Shown: positions 23,101-38,000 of the stretch, in pieces | Layout of the letters: each line of letters begins with the position of its first letter | Numbering within the stretch: the first letter of the stretch is position 1 | DNA from: Nilaparvata lugens | Taxonomy: Eukaryota > Arthropoda > Insecta > Hemiptera > Delphacidae | Reading direction: 5' to 3' | Assembly: GCF_014356525.2 (NCBI RefSeq) | Contig: NC_052510.1 | Coordinates: forward strand, 56,341,845 to 56,405,844 | Length of the DNA stretch: 64,000 bases | Program-made: the position numbers and the translations under genes | The notes under the pieces: generated by a model | Seen by the model: only the letters and a program-made list of their open reading frames with translations | Told to the model about the DNA's origin: nothing | The model's database searches: none

Positions 23101-26100
23101 GAGTGCGCTACACCAGATTTTTCATACAAGTGTTCAAAAAGAATGTTTTTAATTTATTATAATACTGAATAATAAGTTCTATTTTTTGGCTCTAAATTTT
23201 GTAAAATCACGTGAAATGTTTTCAATTATTAGTGATTAGAGTGTAATATTTATGTTTTCTATCCAGTTTCTCATCCTTCAAAATTCTTAGTTTCTGTTGT
23301 TTTTGAGTGGAAAAGAACTATATTTCTTAAAAGTGGAATCATAAACTCATTTCGGACTTTTAAAATATTATCTAAATTTGGGAGATAAATAGTACAAGGA
23401 GTATCCTTAGTTTTTCTCTCCCATTCAATGCTTTTTTTGTAAAAATTAGAATAATAAATAATAAAAATAAAATGTGATAAATAATATACTGTAGGTCATC
23501 GATACCAACATGCGTTCAATTATGTTTTTCAGTAATTCTGTTTTCTACCTGAAATTCATGTAAAAATCTCAGTAGTATCTCACTAAACATAATAATCTGA
23601 TATGAATTTGACAATACCAATATACTTACCAATTTCTATCCAAATTTGGGAAAAGAACAGTTTTGTACTTTATTCTTGTTGTTCCTTTCCCAATCATTCA
23701 TAGTTGAGAATGATATTGTATCATTCTATCAATGTACTAAATATACGTTCAATGATGTTTTTGTACAGGTTTGGGATTGGGTCAAACACAATTGGGTCAA
23801 ACACAGTTGGGTCAAACACAATTGGGTCAAACTCAACAGCAGCAGCTGCAGCAACAGCAGCTGTTAGCGGCTGGTGGGGGAGGAACACACTCGGACGCCG
23901 TTTGTTCGTCTGTGTTGAACTGCCACGTCTTCGGCGATGAGAGGGACCAAGTATTGGCCAAGTGGAATCTCCTGCAAGCACTCTGGGGTACTGGAAAAGG
24001 TAAACAATTGACAGCTTTTCATTGATGGTTTTTCACAAACAACTCTTAAATTGATAGGTTTTCACTGAATATTTTTATACTTAGTTATAGCTTAATAGAC
24101 ATGGACACTTGAGTATAACACAAGACCTGTATATTCAAATTCAAAATTAAAATGCATTTTTGGCATTGCTCGTTACAGAAAAGCTCATTCCTCTATAAAA
24201 TTGGAACAATTATTGAATTTTTGATAACGTTTTTTTTCAATAATGTGTAAGCTCTTGATATGTGATCGCACATGTTTATGGCCAGTTTCCCAAACAAATA
24301 TGAAAATTGAAGGATTTGAAGTTATGTTCATCCACTTTTAAATTATTTCACTTATTTTCGTCAAACAACTTACAAATAACATTTAATACAATTTTAAATA
24401 TAAATACCGATATGAATTACGTTTTTGTAGGTTTATCATTAAAAGGCGTCAAGTTGGATTTCATATAGTTTTTTTTTTTTTGTTAATGATTAAATTCTTT
24501 ATTCAAAGTAAATAAACAAACAAATACATCCCAAAAAGCAAATATAATATTGTTTTCTAATTTTTTATTTGTGTTCCCTATTTTACTCATATCATTACAT
24601 ATGCATAGAATATGCATTTCATATGCAATACATTTATATGCCGCAGATCTTGGACAATCCTATTGATAACTTGACGGAAAAAAATTTTTAGAAATAAGAT
24701 TAGATATCAATCACCAAAATAATTTATTATAAAAAGCGATATTTAATTAAATTTGATTCTTATTGAAATGAATAAATTTGAATTTTATTACAGGTTACTA
24801 TTCGCAGACTGCGCCTCCAGTGGAATATACACCGCAGAATATGTTCTGTCGATTCAAATACATCGGCTACAGTCGCAAGCCTACAGCTGAAACCAAGGAT
24901 GCCCTAGTAGCGCTTACTTTCAACAAAAAGGATGAAGAAATAAAGTTAGTAAGCATTTTATTTTATTTATTTTATCTATTCGTAGGATTCTGTTTATTGA
25001 CTTTTCTTATTGAATGTTTATTTATGAAATGCTTTTGTGCTTCCAAATTAAATTTTCTAATGTAAATTTTATTAGTTGAATAAAATATATTATTATTTTA
25101 AGTTTTCTTCACTGAATATTTCATACTGACTTGGTATAAAATATTTCTTGAGTCAAGTACAAAATTTCTGAAGTTTTTTATTCATTATGATACACTCTGT
25201 GATTCATTTGAAGTATTATGTCAACCTTCAAAATTCAAAATCTTCAAATTCCTGGACCAAAAATCAAGTGAAGAAGCAGTGTGTGATTTCATAACATCAA
25301 CCTTTGGACAACATTAACATTTTATCAAAATTTTTGGAGAAATAGTACTGGCTCAGCCTAGTTTTTCCTTCAATGTCATAATTATATAATTATTATTTAA
25401 CGAAAATCCCAAATAAATGCTGCAAATCACCCCGAAGACCTCTGCTACTGCAGACATTGACAACAGGGTTAACAGCTAGATGGAAATTCGATGAGAACTA
25501 CTATCCAAAAATTTGTTGCCAGCCCGGGAATCGAACCCGGTACCTCCCAATTGCTAGTCAGGAATGCTTACCCTTTTACAGGCAATACTACTAGCAATTG
25601 GGAGGTACCGGGTTCGATTCCCGGGCTGGCAACTAATTTTTGGATAGTAGTTCTCATCGAATTTCCATCTAGCTGTTAACCCTGTTGTCAATGTCTGCAG
25701 TAGCAGAGGTCTTCGGGGTGATTTGCAGCATTTATTTGGGATTTTCGTTAAATAATAATTATATATTAATTAGCATTTGAATAAATGCATTCTCTATTTA
25801 ATTCCATCTGTATCATAATTATATTATGATTGTAGTATTTCGTACAATAAATGAATAAATTTTGTGAGAAGAACTATTTATTCTATCACATTCAATGATT
25901 GCTAGATTTCTCGATGCTTCTAAAGTAATTGAAATTCATCAAACTGCTTGTTAAATTTTTATTTTACAAGGTGATTCACGTTTTGTTGAAATCAATCCTT
26001 TCTTCACAATGTGAACTGTTTTTCTGTTCAACCTAGCTGCTCAAGAATTTTATGTTTTTTTCTTAAACTGTCGATAATATTTCTGTATTTATTAATTTGA

Positions 26101-29100
26101 GTTGAAAAAATTACTGTCTGAGGAGTTCATCTATTTATAGATTTGTTGACAGTCTAAGATGTATTTATTTATTGATATTTTCCCAAGTTGAAACAATTTT
26201 CTATCTGTGGACAATCTATCTGTTTATCTGTGGACAATCTATCTGTTTATCTGTTGACAATCTATCTGTTTATCTGTTGACAATCTATTTGTTTATCTGT
26301 GGACAATCTATCTGTTCATCTGTTGAAAATCTATCTGTTCATCTGTTGACAATCTGTGGTTTACCGTTGTTTTATTGGGGAGTTGATGTAGTCTATTATT
26401 TATTTATTTACTCATTTTATACATTGATAGATACAATATAATTCTCAACTATGAATGATTGGGGGAGGAACAACAGGCTTAAAGCCCAAAACTGTTCCTT
26501 TCCCAAATTTAGATAGAAATTGTCCAAAAATAGGTTATGTTTACACTTCATGATTTTTGTCCAATTTTGAGTCCAAAATATATATATATTACGATTTCTG
26601 TGCCCAGTCTCAATCTTGCCAACGTCGTAAGAAAAAGTAACACATTTTAAAGCCTAGTAATGCCAAATGATATCCAGCTATAGTCTGTGCAAACCATAGA
26701 TTGCAGCATAGCTCTTTTGGAGTTCAGTGCTGTTAGATTTAGGAGAAGCTAGAACGCTTGTGAGCTGTGTGTGAGGAAGAGCGAAAAAGAGAGCGTAGGT
26801 ATGCTGATAGAATCAGCATATAAACGGCAACTGTGTGCTTCTATTTTTCGCAAGAAATAATATTGGCCTACAAGAGGTTTTAGAAACTAAAGAAACGATA
26901 AAAAAATTATAGATGTAGAAATAAATTAATTATAAATGTAATTATAAATTATACAAAAGAGAGAAAAGAAAAGAGAAACAGTACTCCATATATCAACTGA
27001 CAAAAATATGTGTGAAGTATGACCTTCGAATTTCAGAAAGATAAAAGTGATGGCTTTCAAAGGAAAATGGCCAGTCCGAACAAATATTGTGGTTGGAGAT
27101 TCAATCTTGGAGCAAGTTTCAGCCTTCACTTATTTGGGTTGTACGTACTCTCACCTACGAAAAAGATGAAAATATTTTCAATAAGTTAAAAAAATTCCAA
27201 TATATTTGTGGAACAATTCATAGAAAAAATTCTATGAATTTTTTATTTTTTTCATATAAAAACAATTCCAATATATTTGTGGAACAATTCATAGAACATT
27301 GAAAAATAAAGTAAGGAGAGTCACAACGCTGAAATTCTACAAGACCATGGCTTGACGTATGGAAGCGAATCATGGGTACTAGGTAGAAAAGAATTCAGCA
27401 GAATCCAAGCGGCTCAGATGCGCTTTCTAAGAAGTGTAAAGGGATGCACAAGATTTGATCTACTCCGAAATGAGGACATTCGATAGGAGCTTAAGCTTGA
27501 GCCACTGAATGAAGAAATTGAAAAATATCGAAATAGATGGAAAGCGCACATCGACAGAATGCCAACCGGAAGAATTCCTGTGAAAGCAATCAACTATAAA
27601 TCAGCAGGTAAGAGAGACGTTGGAAGACCAAGGAAAAGGTGGTCTTAAAACTAGACATGATTTTAAAGTTAAATTTTATTTATATTTTAGATAAATTTTA
27701 ATTTCCAAGGCTATTTTAAAGACCGGAACAGTCAATCATGCTTATACCGTGGAAGTCAGAAGAAGAAGAAGAAGAAGAAGAAGAAGAAGAAGAAGAAGAA
27801 GAAAAGAAAGAAACTAAGGTTTGCTCGGACTATAGATTCCAATTTTCGAAAATGTCCGTATTCTAAAAACACATCAATCAAATATTCCCAAGTTGATAGA
27901 CTGTAATGTTTTTACTTCATTTCTCAATTGAATGGCGCAGTGTATTAATCCAATTATTGGGCATGTATGACCCAATTAATCCCAGTGTTTTTCCTTGCTC
28001 CACTTGGATTATTTTTTCAAACTAAATCTGATATTTTTGTTCCAGAACTCAAGAAACTCAACTCATTCAGAGCTTGAATTCAGTGTTTGGAAATCGACCG
28101 AATATTATCGTCAATATTGATTCGATAAAACCACTAGCAGAAACAAAATCTCTTGTTCTAATCTATGTTCAAGAGAAAGGACAAAATGGTGAGTTGATAC
28201 TTGAATACTGATTCTTGATGCTAGATCGTTAAACTGGCGGTTATGGCTGAATTAAACCATCCATTGATGGCTAAAACAATGTCGATACTCAATGAGGCTT
28301 GTTTTGGCATAAATCTGTAAGCCTCAACATGTTGTAAATTCATTGATGCAATAAACTATAATTATAATTAATAAATTATTATAATAAATAAATACTGATA
28401 CTTAAATGCTTGAGGCTGGATCGTTAAACTGGCGGTCGTGGCTGAATTAAACAGTCCATTGATGAACTGTAATAATTCATAATTTATTGATAAGTAAATG
28501 AATAAAATATACAGCTTGTGAGGTGGGACCATTCCGTAGGAGACTATTTCCCCCAAAAACCTTAATAATATTATTGTTATCTGAATCATTGATATTTTGA
28601 AACTGTAGTTTTCTAGTTTTAAAAAACATATCAATTATAGAATTATTATTTTCTTACTATAATCTATCTGTAAGGGTATAAGCATAGAGAATCAATAGCA
28701 TAAGTGGATATCCCATGGTATAGGGCGTTTATGTCGCAACTTTTACTGTTATCTCAAGCCGATTACTGTCGATTATTGTCGATTTTTACTGTTTCGACCG
28801 GGTAAGAGTGTATGAACGGCATAATATGAGAGACTACCAGCGTCATAAAGCTTCACGGGGAAGAACTACGTGGACTAAAGGCTAGAGATAACAGTAAATG
28901 TTGCGACATAAACGCCCTATACCACGGGATATCTACTTACGCTATTGTTTCTCTATGGTATAAGTTCATCAGTGTTCTTACAATTTTCTTCTTCATTTAT
29001 CTATTTTAATTTCACCTTTCTTCTCTCTCTGTTATTCGATAACATAGGACAGTCAAGGATTAGGTGTTGTGTAATAAACTAATAAAACTTCTGTCTTCAT

Positions 29101-31346
29101 ACCTTGTAGGCTCTTTCATACACATGAATTCAAATATTAATTTTACAAATAATACCGTACCATTCATTTATTTATACATTGATATATACAATATCATTCT
29201 CATTTAATAAATTAACATTTCCTAAATTTTTATGTAGGTATGTATCTTAGTTTAAGTGCAGTAGCATATACTTATATTTATTTTTTGTAAAGCTTTATTG
29301 TTTTTGGCAGATAAATTCATTCATTCATTCATATTATGAATGATTGGGAAAAAACAACAGGCTTAAAGCCCAAAACTGTTCCTTTCACAAATTTAGATAG
29401 AAATTGTCCAAAAATAGGTTATGCTTACACTTCATGATTTCTATTCAGTTTTGAATATCAACCAACCATTGGTTGTGATATTGTAATTGACCGAGCGAAG
29501 TGAGGTCTAAGATTCAAGTCGACGGTTTGGCATTTCTCTTAATGTTTAAATGTTTATATGTGTTTATGTTGCGCATTTACGGCGAAACGCGGTAATAGAT
29601 TTTCATGAAATTTGACAGGTATGTTCCTTTCTAAATTGCGCTTCGACGTATATACAAGGTTTTTGGAAATTTCGCATTTCAAGGATAATATAAAAGGAAA
29701 AAGGAGCCTCCTTCATACGCCAATATTACCGTAGAAATTAGACTATAGAATTATTCATCATAAATCAGCTGTCTAGTGGACTATAATACTCAAAAACATC
29801 GAACATCTTGAAAATGTATCTTTCCATTAACGTTAGTAGACAGTTGACTATAATACTACCCGTTCAAAAACATCGAACATCTTGAAAATTGTATCTTTCC
29901 ATCAACGTTGTAGACAGTTGCAGCCAGACCTGATAACAGCGCTCACACTCACATTCCGGGATGACACGTCACGGTACGATATAGTCTATAGGATAGAAAG
30001 CTCTATGTTTATTTAGGAGTTTTTCTAGACATTTTTAATTGATAAATTATTTATTATTTTTTTAGAACACATAACAACAGGTCAATGTAACTCACTGAGC
30101 GCGAGGTCTACTGTTCACAGAACTACTAGTATTTTGTGATGTGTTTATAGTGATCATTTTATATTTACATTTATATTATTTCATTGTATCAATTATGTAT
30201 GCTACTTAAATTTTATTTTTATATATTTTTAGGTGCGTTGAAGAGAGTATCACACAATGAAATAGTCAACTTCCTTTTGCAACCAATGCAGAAACAGCAG
30301 ATGATCAATATGGGAGCCGATCATATTTATCCATTTGTGGCTATAGATGCCGATCAACTCAAAGAGTATTTGGATACTGCTCCTGCCGGTGAGTGATATC
30401 AATTAAACGAATTATCACTTCGAAACTATTTCTTTTTAATACTGTAGGGATACCAATTCAAATCAAATAATCTTAATTTACAAATAAGTAAATACAGCAG
30501 CAGAGACAAAATATACATAGTGAATATTCCCTACAAAGACGACAAGAAGTCTGGACACAATTTCATAGTGAAATTTTTAATACACATAAAATAATAATAA
30601 TATCGAGTGACCTGGCTAGCTCAGGTCTGGTGTCAGAGTTTTCAGGTCGCAACTGATCAATACACATTATAATATAGTGTAACTAGCCGTCAGGCTCGCT
30701 TCGCTCGCCATATCCGCCATATCTGGACCCCCGACTGGATCGTCCAAGGATGAGATCAGCAGGCTCGCTTTGCTCTCCTGCATTTTTCATTTGAGCATTT
30801 TTATCATATGTTAGGACGATCCAGTCGGGGATCCAGACTAAACGTCTGGCTAAACGGATATGGCGAGCGAAGCGAAACGGACGGCTAGTAATATAATATT
30901 TCCAGGGATAGCTCTGATTGAAGTAGCAGTGCCCAATCAATTTTTCCGCCATAAATGCATTTCAATCTTCAACTTGGTGCCAACCTAACAAAGTCAACTC
31001 AACTTAATGCCAACCTGACAAAATTATTAATTTAGTTACCAGTTAACAACTGTTTCGAAGAGGTACTCTCTCTAGATTATAGTTCTATATTAAGATATGG
31101 TATGGACATTTTTCAATTATAATTAAGAGAATAAGAAGAATATACATGCTAAAAGACGAACTTTAAACCCTTAAAAACCACCCTTAGAGTAAAAATATTG
31201 CCAAATAATTTCTTAGTGCGCCTCTAAGGGCCAACTGAACATACCTACCAAATTTGAACGTTTTTGGTCCGGTAGATTTTTAGTTCTGCGAGTGAGTGAG
31301 TCAGTCAGTCAGTCAGTCAGTCAGTCAGTGAGTGCCATTTCGCTTT

Positions 31347-31378
<32 letters not shown>

Positions 31379-31985
31379 ATTATATATATATATAAAGAGA
31401 TTCTATAGCTCTATAATTTCCACTGACTTCTCTCAGTATGGTATGGGCTAACTATGTAGGCTTTAGTTTTTTGACAATTTTTTGCTTTAGGTATCGACTC
31501 GAGGCTTTGGAAGTCGGCCCAGCTGGACAACCCCGACCCCGACAAGCTGATCCCAGTGCCGATAATCGGCTTCAACGAGCTGCGGTGGCGGGCCCGCTGT
31601 CAGGAACAGGAGACCAAGGTGCACCAGGCCGTACTCGATCGCATCTCCGAGGATATCGCCGAGCTGCAGAGGCGGCAGTCGGAAACGGTCGCCAAGATCA
31701 CCGAGTACCGACAACGGTTCTTGCAGCTCGAACACAGAGTGCTCAAGGTGCGTTCCACAGTTTTTGTGATTTGTTCTACTATCTATTCACAGATCCAGAT
31801 GGAACATAGAGTGCCCAAGTTGCATTCCTCAATTTTTACTTTCCTTGCCCTATTACCATAGGTAAGCAAAGTATTGCTTTCCGAAAAAATTAAGGTACCC
31901 CAATTTCTAAATTTCTATATGTTTCAAGGTCCCCTGAGTCCAAAAAACTGGTATTTGGGTATTGGTCTGTATGTGTGTGTGTGTG

Positions 31986-32044
<59 letters not shown>

Positions 32045-35000
32045 AGTGTATGAGTGTATGTGCGTCTGTGTACACGATATCTCATCTCCCAATTAACGGA
32101 ATGACTTGAAATTTGGAACTTAAGGTCCTTTCACTATAAGGATCCGACACGAACAATTTCGATCAAATGCAATTCAAGATGGCGGTTAAAATGGCGAAAA
32201 TGTTGTCAAAAACAGGGTTCTTCGTGATTTTCTCGGAAACGGCTCCAACGATTTTGATCAAATTCATACATAAAATAGTCATCGATAAGCTCTATCAACT
32301 GCCACAAGTCCCATATCTGTAAAAATTTCAGGAGCTCCGCCCCATCAATGCAAATAGATTCCCAATTATCAGGCTTCAGATACAATTGAAACAAAAAAAA
32401 AATCAAGTGGAGTAGATTGAGCATGAAAATCTCTACAATTGTGGAGATTAATGTTCAGTAACATTTTCACCTAAAATTAAAAATAAGCTTTAAATTCGAG
32501 AAAATGTGATTATTCATTTGCAAATTATTGTTGATTCTATTAAATCATTCACTATGAAGAGAGCAAACCTCATGTGTGTCTCCAGCGTTATTGCCCTGTC
32601 ACCAGCTGGCTCAAATATTTGAATAGTAGACTTGAGATGCGCGGGAACACTAGCGTCAGTGATCAATTTTCATAACGGCAAGGAAAGTTGTGTGAGTGCG
32701 CCACACCAGATTTTTTATACAAGTGTTCAAAAAGAATGTTAAAAAATATAGGTCATCACCAACATGCGTTAAATTATGTTTTTTCTGTGTGTGTGTGTGT
32801 GTGTTGTGTGTGTGTATGTATGAGTGTATGTGCGTCTGTGTACACGATATCTCCTCCCAATCAACGGAATGACTTGAAATTTGGAGCACAAGGTCCTTAC
32901 AATATAAGGATCCGACACGAACAATTTCGATCAAATGCGATTCAAGATGGTGGCTAAAATGGCGAAAATGTTGTCAAAAACAGGGTTTTTCGCGATTTTC
33001 TCGAAAACGGCTCCAACGATTTCGATTAAAATTTTTGTTACAATTAAAATCCTGAAGAGATAGCTACGTGTGTCTCCAGCGTTATTGCCCTGTCACCAGC
33101 TGGCTCAAATCTTTGAATAGTAGACTTGAGATGTGCGGGAACACTATACCTGGAATAGTCATCGATAAGCTCTATCAACTGCCACAAGTCCCATATCTGT
33201 AAAAATTTCAGGAGCTCCGCCCCATCTATGCAAAGTTTGATTTTAGATTCTCAATTATCAGGCTTCAGATACAATTTAAACAAAAAATTTCGAGTGGAAA
33301 AGATTGAGCATGAAAATCTCTACAATTAATCTTCAGTAACATTTTCACCTAAAATTAAAAATAAGCTCGAAATTCGAGAAAATGTGATTATCCAATTGCA
33401 AACTGTTGGCAACTGTTGATTCTATTAAATCATTCACTATGAAGAGATAGCAGACTTCGTGTGTCTCCAGCGTTATTGCCCTGTCACCAACTGGCTCAAA
33501 TCTTTGAATAGTATATAAGCCTGTGGTACTTTTCTATAAGTTGTGTAATTCTGATGATTAAATAAAATAAATAAATAAAAATAGTAGACTTGAGATGCGC
33601 GGGAACACTAGCTTCTGGTGATCAATTTTCATAACGGCAAGGAAAGTTATGTGAGTGCGCCACACCAGATTTTTGTGATTTGTTTCTACTATCTATTCAC
33701 AGATCCAGATGGAACATAGAGTGCCCAAGATGCATTCCTCAATTTTTGTGATTTATTCTACTTTTTATTTAAAAATCCAGATGGAACATAGAGTGTTCAA
33801 GTTGCGTTCCACTGTTGTTTTTATTTACATATTCAGATGAAACATAGAATGTCCAAGGTGTGTTGGACAGTTGTATTTTATTAACAAATCCATATGGGTG
33901 TCATTCATATGTGCGTATCTCAAATGTGCAAGTATTTCAACTTTTCGTTATTTGTTTTGATTATCTAAAATTAACAAACAATTTCAAATAATAATAGCAT
34001 ATTGCCATTTAAAGCGTATTATAATAATTTCAAATAATAATAATAATAATAGCATATTGTCATTTAAATCTGTGTACAGACTTGTTGAAGGAATCTGTGT
34101 TCAAACAAATTTAAGAAAATTGTATACAGTTATCTCAAAAATAATGCCTTTTACTCACTCGAGGAATACCTGAATACCTGAATTGAATGTAGTGTAGATA
34201 TGCTTTATCTGTTCAATTTGTGTCAATTTTCTGTTCAATTTTGTGCAGCCTACTTTTTAAAAGTATGTATTATGACTTGCCTAATGCTATAATTGTAGCC
34301 TGATGGTTACTAAAACGAATCTTGAATCTTGAGCGTCACGAACCCGTGTATTTCACTTTTTATCAGCTGTTGCAACTCTTATTATATTTGTACCTTACTG
34401 TTTCTTTACAGATATAATCAGCTGATGCGCGTTCATTTCACTTTTTATCAACTGATGCTATGCTTATTATATCTGTACCTTATCGTTTCTCTACAAATAA
34501 TACAGATATAATCAGCTGATAAAAATTGAAATGCGCGTGTTCATGGCGCTCAGCTTAAAAGCCAAAACCTCAACCTCACTAACCTTTCCTTTATCTGTAA
34601 AACCTAATTGAACAGAACATTTTAGCTCTGTTATACACATAACAGTTATACACATTTTAGTTCTGTATTTGTTGTGTTATACACATTGTATGCGTATATA
34701 TGCAAATGCACGCTTGGAGATCATGCACCACCAGCGTGCAGATGAAAAGCAAAATCTGGAATGAGCAATAGGAACACTCACACTGAACGCGTGCACTTGC
34801 TGGTTGCGTTCAGTGTGAGCAGCTACATGCAAGTCACAACGTGTTTCAATGGCATTTTCCATATTTTGTTTTTTGGCTCATGCATAATCTGTTTATTGTT
34901 TATTGTTTTTGAAGGAACGGATTCAAGTATCCAAAGGTTCAAAGAACCCCACACGTCAACCGAAGCTTATTGTGTTCCCAAGTAGTATGTTAGTTAGGCA

Positions 35001-38000
35001 AACCAATACCTATGTCCTTTACAAGAACCAGGGGTTTCTCCCTATACTAACATTCCATTCATCACCTGGTTGCAATCCTTGTCGCAATCCAGTGTGATAT
35101 GCTTGGCAGTCTCTTCAGACTGATTAGTCCTCGAGACCTACGTGAGTTCCACTTTGTAGGTCCTTCCGCTGAGTGATGGGACGCCAAACTGCCTCTAGAG
35201 CGCCGGCGCCCGGCTACCCTCGACTCAGCCTCTTGACCCACATTTTTGCCTGGAGTTTCACCCATCTCTGGTCTCTTGAGTTTTTCTTTTTGCCCCTCCG
35301 AAACTCTGAAGGGTCAAAAGCCTCACCTCTTCCCCAAGAAGTTTTGCCTGAATGGCCGTCCTTCTTTGAGCAGTGGTGAGTTTTGACCTCTCCACCCACA
35401 AACATACGTGAGTTCCACTCCTGGCTTTTTGGTAGGTCCTTCCGCTGAGAGAGGGGACGCCAAACTGCCTCTAGGGCGCCCGGCCACCCTTGACTCAGCC
35501 TCTTGACCCACATTTGTGCCTGGAGTTTCACCCATCTCTGGTCTCTTGGATTTATCTTTTTGCCCCTCCGAAACTGCCCTGATGGGGCAGATCCCGTGGA
35601 TTTGAAGGCGAGGCAGCTTCTGGAGTTGCCTTGATGTCCATTTTAGTCGCCTCCTACGACAAGCATGGATGCTGTGGGTGAATTTTGGCTTTCAACACAT
35701 TCTTGAGTACGATGATCGACTCAATGCTCCCCCAACCCACAGGGTGCATGCGCAATCTGACTTACACTCTGCACATATACGCATTCAATGTGATCACACC
35801 CTTATGTTCTACTTTTTATTTAAAAATCGAGATGGAACATAGATTTCCCAAGATGCATTTGAAGGTTGTGTTTTGTTCTACTTTTCGATTTATAATCGCA
35901 TCCTAGAATATTTGGTGACATACAGAAGTAATCTGTGGTATAAGATCCTAAACATTCATAAATTTAGCCCGTTCAAGACATTTAGCATGGTCAAATTAGG
36001 TACGGTTTACAATGAGTGCACTGGAAAACGTTTCCATGGGTACTGGAATACATTATTTCTATGGCAATAGATAGTTACTCACCATAAATCATTCCTGTGC
36101 CTACTTGTAAAACCTACCCAGCTTCATCTTGTTCAAATGTCTTGACCGAGCTTGAAGGAACCGGGCATTATATTAATGAAAATAGTGGGACTAATTTTAC
36201 TTTTTGTTTGTATAATTGAATCCAGTACTTTCGTTTTTTCCCTATTCTAAAGAGTTGAACTTTTTGTTTTTTAGGTTCTTGTGAAACAGGAAATCACCAG
36301 GAATGTTGGCGTTGCTTTGAGACCAGAAGAAGATGTCTTGAGAAATCAACTGGATGCGCTGAAAACACAAATCAATATGCCAACCCATTTCAAGGTATGA
36401 ACTCACATGTTATCATCTTTCAATACTTATCTCTATTTTAATTGAAAATTACTATGAGTCTTGTAATCAGTGATGATTTAGTGAAGTATTCTTATTCAAT
36501 TTGGTTTTCAACTTTTCTAAATTCTGAATTCCCAGTTTATTGACCGAACGAAGTGAGGTCTAAAGGTGCGTACAGATATACGCGCCGCGAACATGAGCAA
36601 TTCACTTTTAATCAGCTGACTATATCTGTATTTTTACAGAACGGTAAGATAAAGATATAAAAAGCTTGGCATCAGCTGATTAAAAGTGAATTGCTCATGT
36701 TCGCGGCTCGTATATCTGTACGCACCTTAAGATTCAAGTCGACGTTTTGGCATTTCTCTTAATGTTTAAATGTTTAAAATAATGTTTAAATGTTTAAAAT
36801 AATGTTTATATGTTTATATGTTGCGCATTTACGGCGAAACGCGGTAATAGATTTTCATGAAATTTGACAGGTATGTTCCTTTTTCAATTGCGCGTCGACG
36901 TCTATACAAGGTTTTTGGAAATTTTGCATTTCAAGGATAATATAAAAGGAAAAAGGAGCCTCCTTCATACGCCAATATTAGAGTAAAAATCAGACTATAG
37001 AATTATTCATCATAAATCAGCTAACAAGTGATTACACAGATGTGTGGAGAAGCCAGTCTATTGCTGTATTTCCATAAGGTCTATAATTTCAATCAGGTAC
37101 TTGTAAATGAAAATACTGTGTGAGGTCTACTGTTCACAGAACTACTAGTAGGCCCTAATAATATTTTGGGCTCAAAATTGGACTAAAATCATGAAGTATA
37201 AACATAACCTATTTGAAAATGTGATTATTCAATTGCAAACTGTTGGCAACTGTTGATTCTATTAAATCATTCACTATGAAGAGATAGCAGACCTCGTGTG
37301 TCTCCAGCGTTATTGTCCTGTCACCAGCTGGCTTGGATCTTTGAATAGTAGACTTGTCATGCGCGTGAACACTAGCGTCAGGTGATCAATTTTCATAACG
37401 GCAAGGAAAGTTGTGTGAGTGCGCCACACCAGATTTTTTATACAAGTGTTCAAAAAGAATGTTAAAAAATATAGGTCATCACCAACATGCGTTAAATTAT
37501 GTTTTTTTCTGTAATTCTGATTTCTACCTGATATTCAAAGTATCTCAGTAAGAATATCTGATATGAATATGACAATACCAATTACGTTTAATTATGTTTT
37601 TGTCAACTGTTTTTTATACAAGTGTTCAAAAAGAATGTTGTGTTGAAAATATAGGTCATCGATACCAATTATGTTTCAATTATGTTTTCTCAGTAATTCT
37701 TATTTCTACCTGAAATTCAAATTATCTCAGTAAAAATATCTGATATGAATATGACAATACCAATATAACAATTTCTATCTAAATTTGGGAAAGGAACAGT
37801 TTTGGGCTTTAAGCCTGTTGTTCCTCACCCAATCATTCATAGTTGAGAATTATATGTATGTATCAATGCATCAATTTAATCTCGGCAGGCTTTGAGAAAA
37901 TAAATTCCGTAGTCTAAACTCTCTTTAGAACTTTCTATTTGATATTGTCGTGATGAAAATCTCTATGGAGTTTTTTGTTACTTTATCTTTAAATATAATT

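Noticed and set aside
25505..25635. A working tRNA gene
   Set aside because: The T-arm is present but it sits in both arms of a SINE palindrome, and the 5' half cannot form the cloverleaf.
35173..35535. Overlapping frames on both strands with WVKRLS repeats
   Set aside because: They arise from the 267-bp duplicated retroelement segment; both strands are open and no family matches.
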